DNA from: Tubiluchus corallicola
Lineage: Eukaryota > Priapulida > Priapulimorpha > Priapulimorphida > Tubiluchidae
Assembly: GCA_030141605.1 (NCBI GenBank)
Contig: JAQGDQ010001380.1
Span: 1 to 43,584, forward strand
Direction of reading: 5' to 3'
Length of the DNA stretch: 43,584 nt
The notes beneath the pieces were generated by a model. That model saw only the letters and a program-made list of their open reading frames with translations, had not been told where the DNA came from and ran no database searches. This document shows, piece after piece, positions 41,110 to 43,584 of the stretch (positions are counted from its first letter, which is position 1; the number at the start of each line of letters is the position of its first letter). Position numbers and translations under genes: made by a program.

Positions 41110-42775
41110 GAAATGATCTGTCTATGACGTACGCGTAACGCGTTACAAATCTGGCATAACAGACGTGGAGCGCGTTACCGGATACAGAAAACTTGAAAGT
41201 GCGAAATACAAATGTCTACAAAGAAAAACCTGACCAACACGTCAATGATTAAAGTAGTAAAAGTAAACTAAGCTTGACTAACATGTGGTCTTGAGAAGTA
41301 TATCTTACCACACGACTTGAACTGGATCCCAGTAATTAGTGTTTTCAATTTCGTGAGGCCAGCGTTGACCTCAAATAATTCTCCGCGAAGCCTGTATCGT
41401 CTTCTGTTCAAATTACGAGTATTAAACAAAGCCCATTTATTTTAACTTATGAGTAAGTGAGGAACTGCGGTCAATAAATCAAAGATTACTTAATTCGCCA
41501 TTAATAAGTAATCTTGAAATGAAGATTATAATTAATTATGTGCGATGAAAAATTGATTTAACTCGTGACTCGTCATGTGATTGTCGCAGTCTGCTATTAT
41601 GGAACACCAGAGCCCTAGAAGACATTTGACTGCCGAAAGGGGGGACACCGCTGACGTATACGTTTGAACTCGTTGCAATCTTTAGTATCATCTATTTAGT
41701 ACATTTTGTTCTAGCCTTTCATAGCGACTTTAGCTTATCCAATCACCTCTTTTTATCTGTTCGCGTTTTGCATTGTGACCAAGGAGCATTCAATACCGTT
41801 AAATCAATAATACATTTTTCACCATTCACTGTTTGATTGATATTAATTTCATTAATTATTAAAACTTCGTAGCTTACATAATGATCGTGTAATTATTAAG
41901 CTGTGTAAAAGTAAGGAACTTTCAGGTGCGCAGAATTCCCTCACTAATTGTATTTTCAACGAGTCCATCAACCAACGATTTTCGTCTTGTAATAAACCGT
42001 TATTCAGTAACTGAGCACTTTTTAGTTTATATTTGAAGTTTTCCCTGTTTTTACCGCCACGCTGACTCTAGAGCAGAGGTATAAAATTAGAGGTATATTT
42101 AGAGTACAACATGGAATGTAAGTATACAACCACACTAGAAAACCTATGAAGCCAAGTTTGATCATTGATGCTTCCAAAATTCTATGAATTCCAAAATTCT
42201 TTGCAGTATTTAACACCTCCGTCTAGAGTCAGCATAGTACGAAAAGAACCCGATTAAAACTTAAAAAAGTTAATGTGTGCTCAAAACATCTCAATTACTA
42301 CGTAAGAATTTACAATAAAATGAACGTCGTTGGTAATTAGCTTCAAAGAAAATTGAAAATCAAATTAGTGATGGACTTTTGAAACACCTTCCATATGTAT
42401 TATGTGTGTTTGTGTGTTTGTGCGTGAGTGTGTGCCTTGTGCGTGCATGCGTTTGTGTATAATTCAGTTGCGAAATATTATCGTAAGCTGCTACAACCGC
42501 AGTTTAAATACAAACTGACAAAGACCAAAATAAACTGAGTTATTTCAGTCTCTAAGTGGAAAGTTCATTCAATGTACAGCTTGACCATTTTCAAATAAAT
42601 GACATTGTCGTGTAAGGTGGGAAAATGACAACATCTAAATTACTGAGTAAACGGATATAGTATTTAAGTAATTCAGCAGCTAAGAATGATTTGACCGTTT
42701 CGCAGAACGGAAATAGTTTGACAAAAGCACAGTCGAAGCAATGTCTGCTGGGCCGTGTACCTGATGTGTTTACCT
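41110..42775. other. No gene recognised
   Basis: Unique-looking AT-rich DNA. Missing PGGHG 5' exons should lie upstream of 38412 on the minus strand, here or beyond the window. A minus-strand frame ending at a good donor near 41305 has a compatible phase, but its content does not match the family. A GT-rich stretch lies at 42400-42455. Confidence 0.4.
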
Positions 42776-42782
42776 GTTTATA

Positions 42783-42790
42783 ATGATGAC

Positions 42791-42856
<66 letters not shown>
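42783..42856. repeat. (GAT)n microsatellite
   Basis: About 24 consecutive GAT units, with one GAC near the left end. Confidence 0.95.
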
Positions 42857-43129
42857 AGTAATAATAATTTCGTTTAGGACATAGTCCAGGGATAACACCT
42901 CAGTACTTATTTCCAAAGCGGTTTCGATTATTATTAACCGCATGCTAGTTCGATAAACTGATAAATGCTTGGTCGAACAACTAGCGTTACAATTTTTTAA
43001 GCCTTTGGTATGATTATTTCAGGCGTTAAAGCGCAAGAAAACCCTCCACGTACACAAAGCTTAAAAAATTCGTCTTGAAATTTTATACCACTTACGTACT
43101 ACCTTTTTGCATACTGGGTGTGCGCATAC

Positions 43130-43300
43130 TGGACAGTAACGCTGTATAAAACTTGTAAATTTAAATTCCCGCGATGACCGTTAGGCGCAGCCATTTTACT
43201 GGTAGGTCATTTGATAACATTGCGTGAAATTTGAAAAATAATCAGAACATTCGTAGCACATATGTTACTAACTAAGTAAAATTTTAAATTAACTGTATCT
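43130..43300. repeat. Dispersed repeat family C, second copy
   Basis: AAATTTAAATTCCCGCGATG, GACCGTTAGGCGCAGCCATT and CATTCGTAGCACATATG match 33291-33440 in the same orientation; the left part (CGCTGTATAAAACTTG) also matches about 27665-27680. Confidence 0.6.
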
Positions 43301-43584
43301 TGTCAGTAAGATTTAAAATACGTTTTTGGTTAGTGAGTGGCGCATCCTGGAGGGTGAGCCAGTGACATTTTTCCAATTGGCACGAACATTTTATAGATTT
43401 TTACGAACATTTTACTAATTGGTACAAAGTTATATAGATTTGCATAGAAAGTTTTTTGGGACATAATTTAACATTGCCTTTTCTTCCCCTGATTTAGGTT
43501 TGCGTAGCTGACGTCATGTAATGGCGGCGTCGGAACAGTTTTGCGGGTGATTTAAATTGAAAACAAACAAAAAATCCCTTCAGC

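Noticed and set aside
41300-41425. Possible upstream PGGHG exon on the minus strand (donor TGTG|GTAAGA, compatible phase)
   Set aside because: The translated sequence lacks the Trp-rich motif expected just before the known exon; kept only as a note.

Overview
The window is nuclear DNA from an intron-rich, AT-rich invertebrate animal. Genes are split by GT-AG introns, and I could join exons by matching phases. The gene content is metazoan: a CGRRF1-type RING protein, the glucosidase PGGHG/ATHL1, the RNA polymerase I subunit POLR1F, and secreted LRR proteins. The phylum cannot be fixed from the sequence alone. The DNA is loaded with minisatellites and short non-autonomous transposons.

Layout. 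2.5-13.9 kb: a CGRRF1 orthologue on the minus strand (five exons found, N-terminal exon not found). Its introns hold several tandem arrays, a LINE 3' fragment, a 5S-rRNA-derived SINE and, on the plus strand, a complete two-exon gene for a secreted LRR protein with a Ser/Thr stalk (10.8-13.2 kb). 15.6-16.2 kb: a very homogeneous 31-bp satellite. 17.3-18.1 kb: POLR1F (RPA43) on the plus strand. Its stop codon lies in the first unit of a ~21-bp array, and the locus is flanked by two inverted TTAA-bounded MITEs. 21.2-38.4 kb: PGGHG on the minus strand (eight consecutive exons including the C-terminal end; the N-terminal part is not found). A 7-kb intron of PGGHG holds the second plus-strand LRR/Ser-Thr-stalk gene (28.7-30.5 kb), a paralogue of the first. 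39.1-40.3 kb: a 33-bp satellite, directly followed by a near-perfect 188-bp hairpin. 40.5-43.6 kb: no secure gene, only SINE-like fragments and microsatellites.

How the parts fit. CGRRF1, POLR1F and PGGHG are unrelated housekeeping genes. The two LRR genes are the distinctive content: same architecture (signal peptide, divergent LRRs, LRRCT-like cap, 9-residue-repeat stalk, hydrophobic C-terminus that could be a GPI signal), same intron position and phase, and each nested antisense in an intron of a different host gene. Their stalks have opposite charge. The layout recalls LRR-plus-stalk cell-surface recognition proteins, but function is inference. A second theme is minisatellites that begin at exon borders. 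The best case is a 42-bp array that copied the end of a CGRRF1 exon together with its 5' splice site many times.
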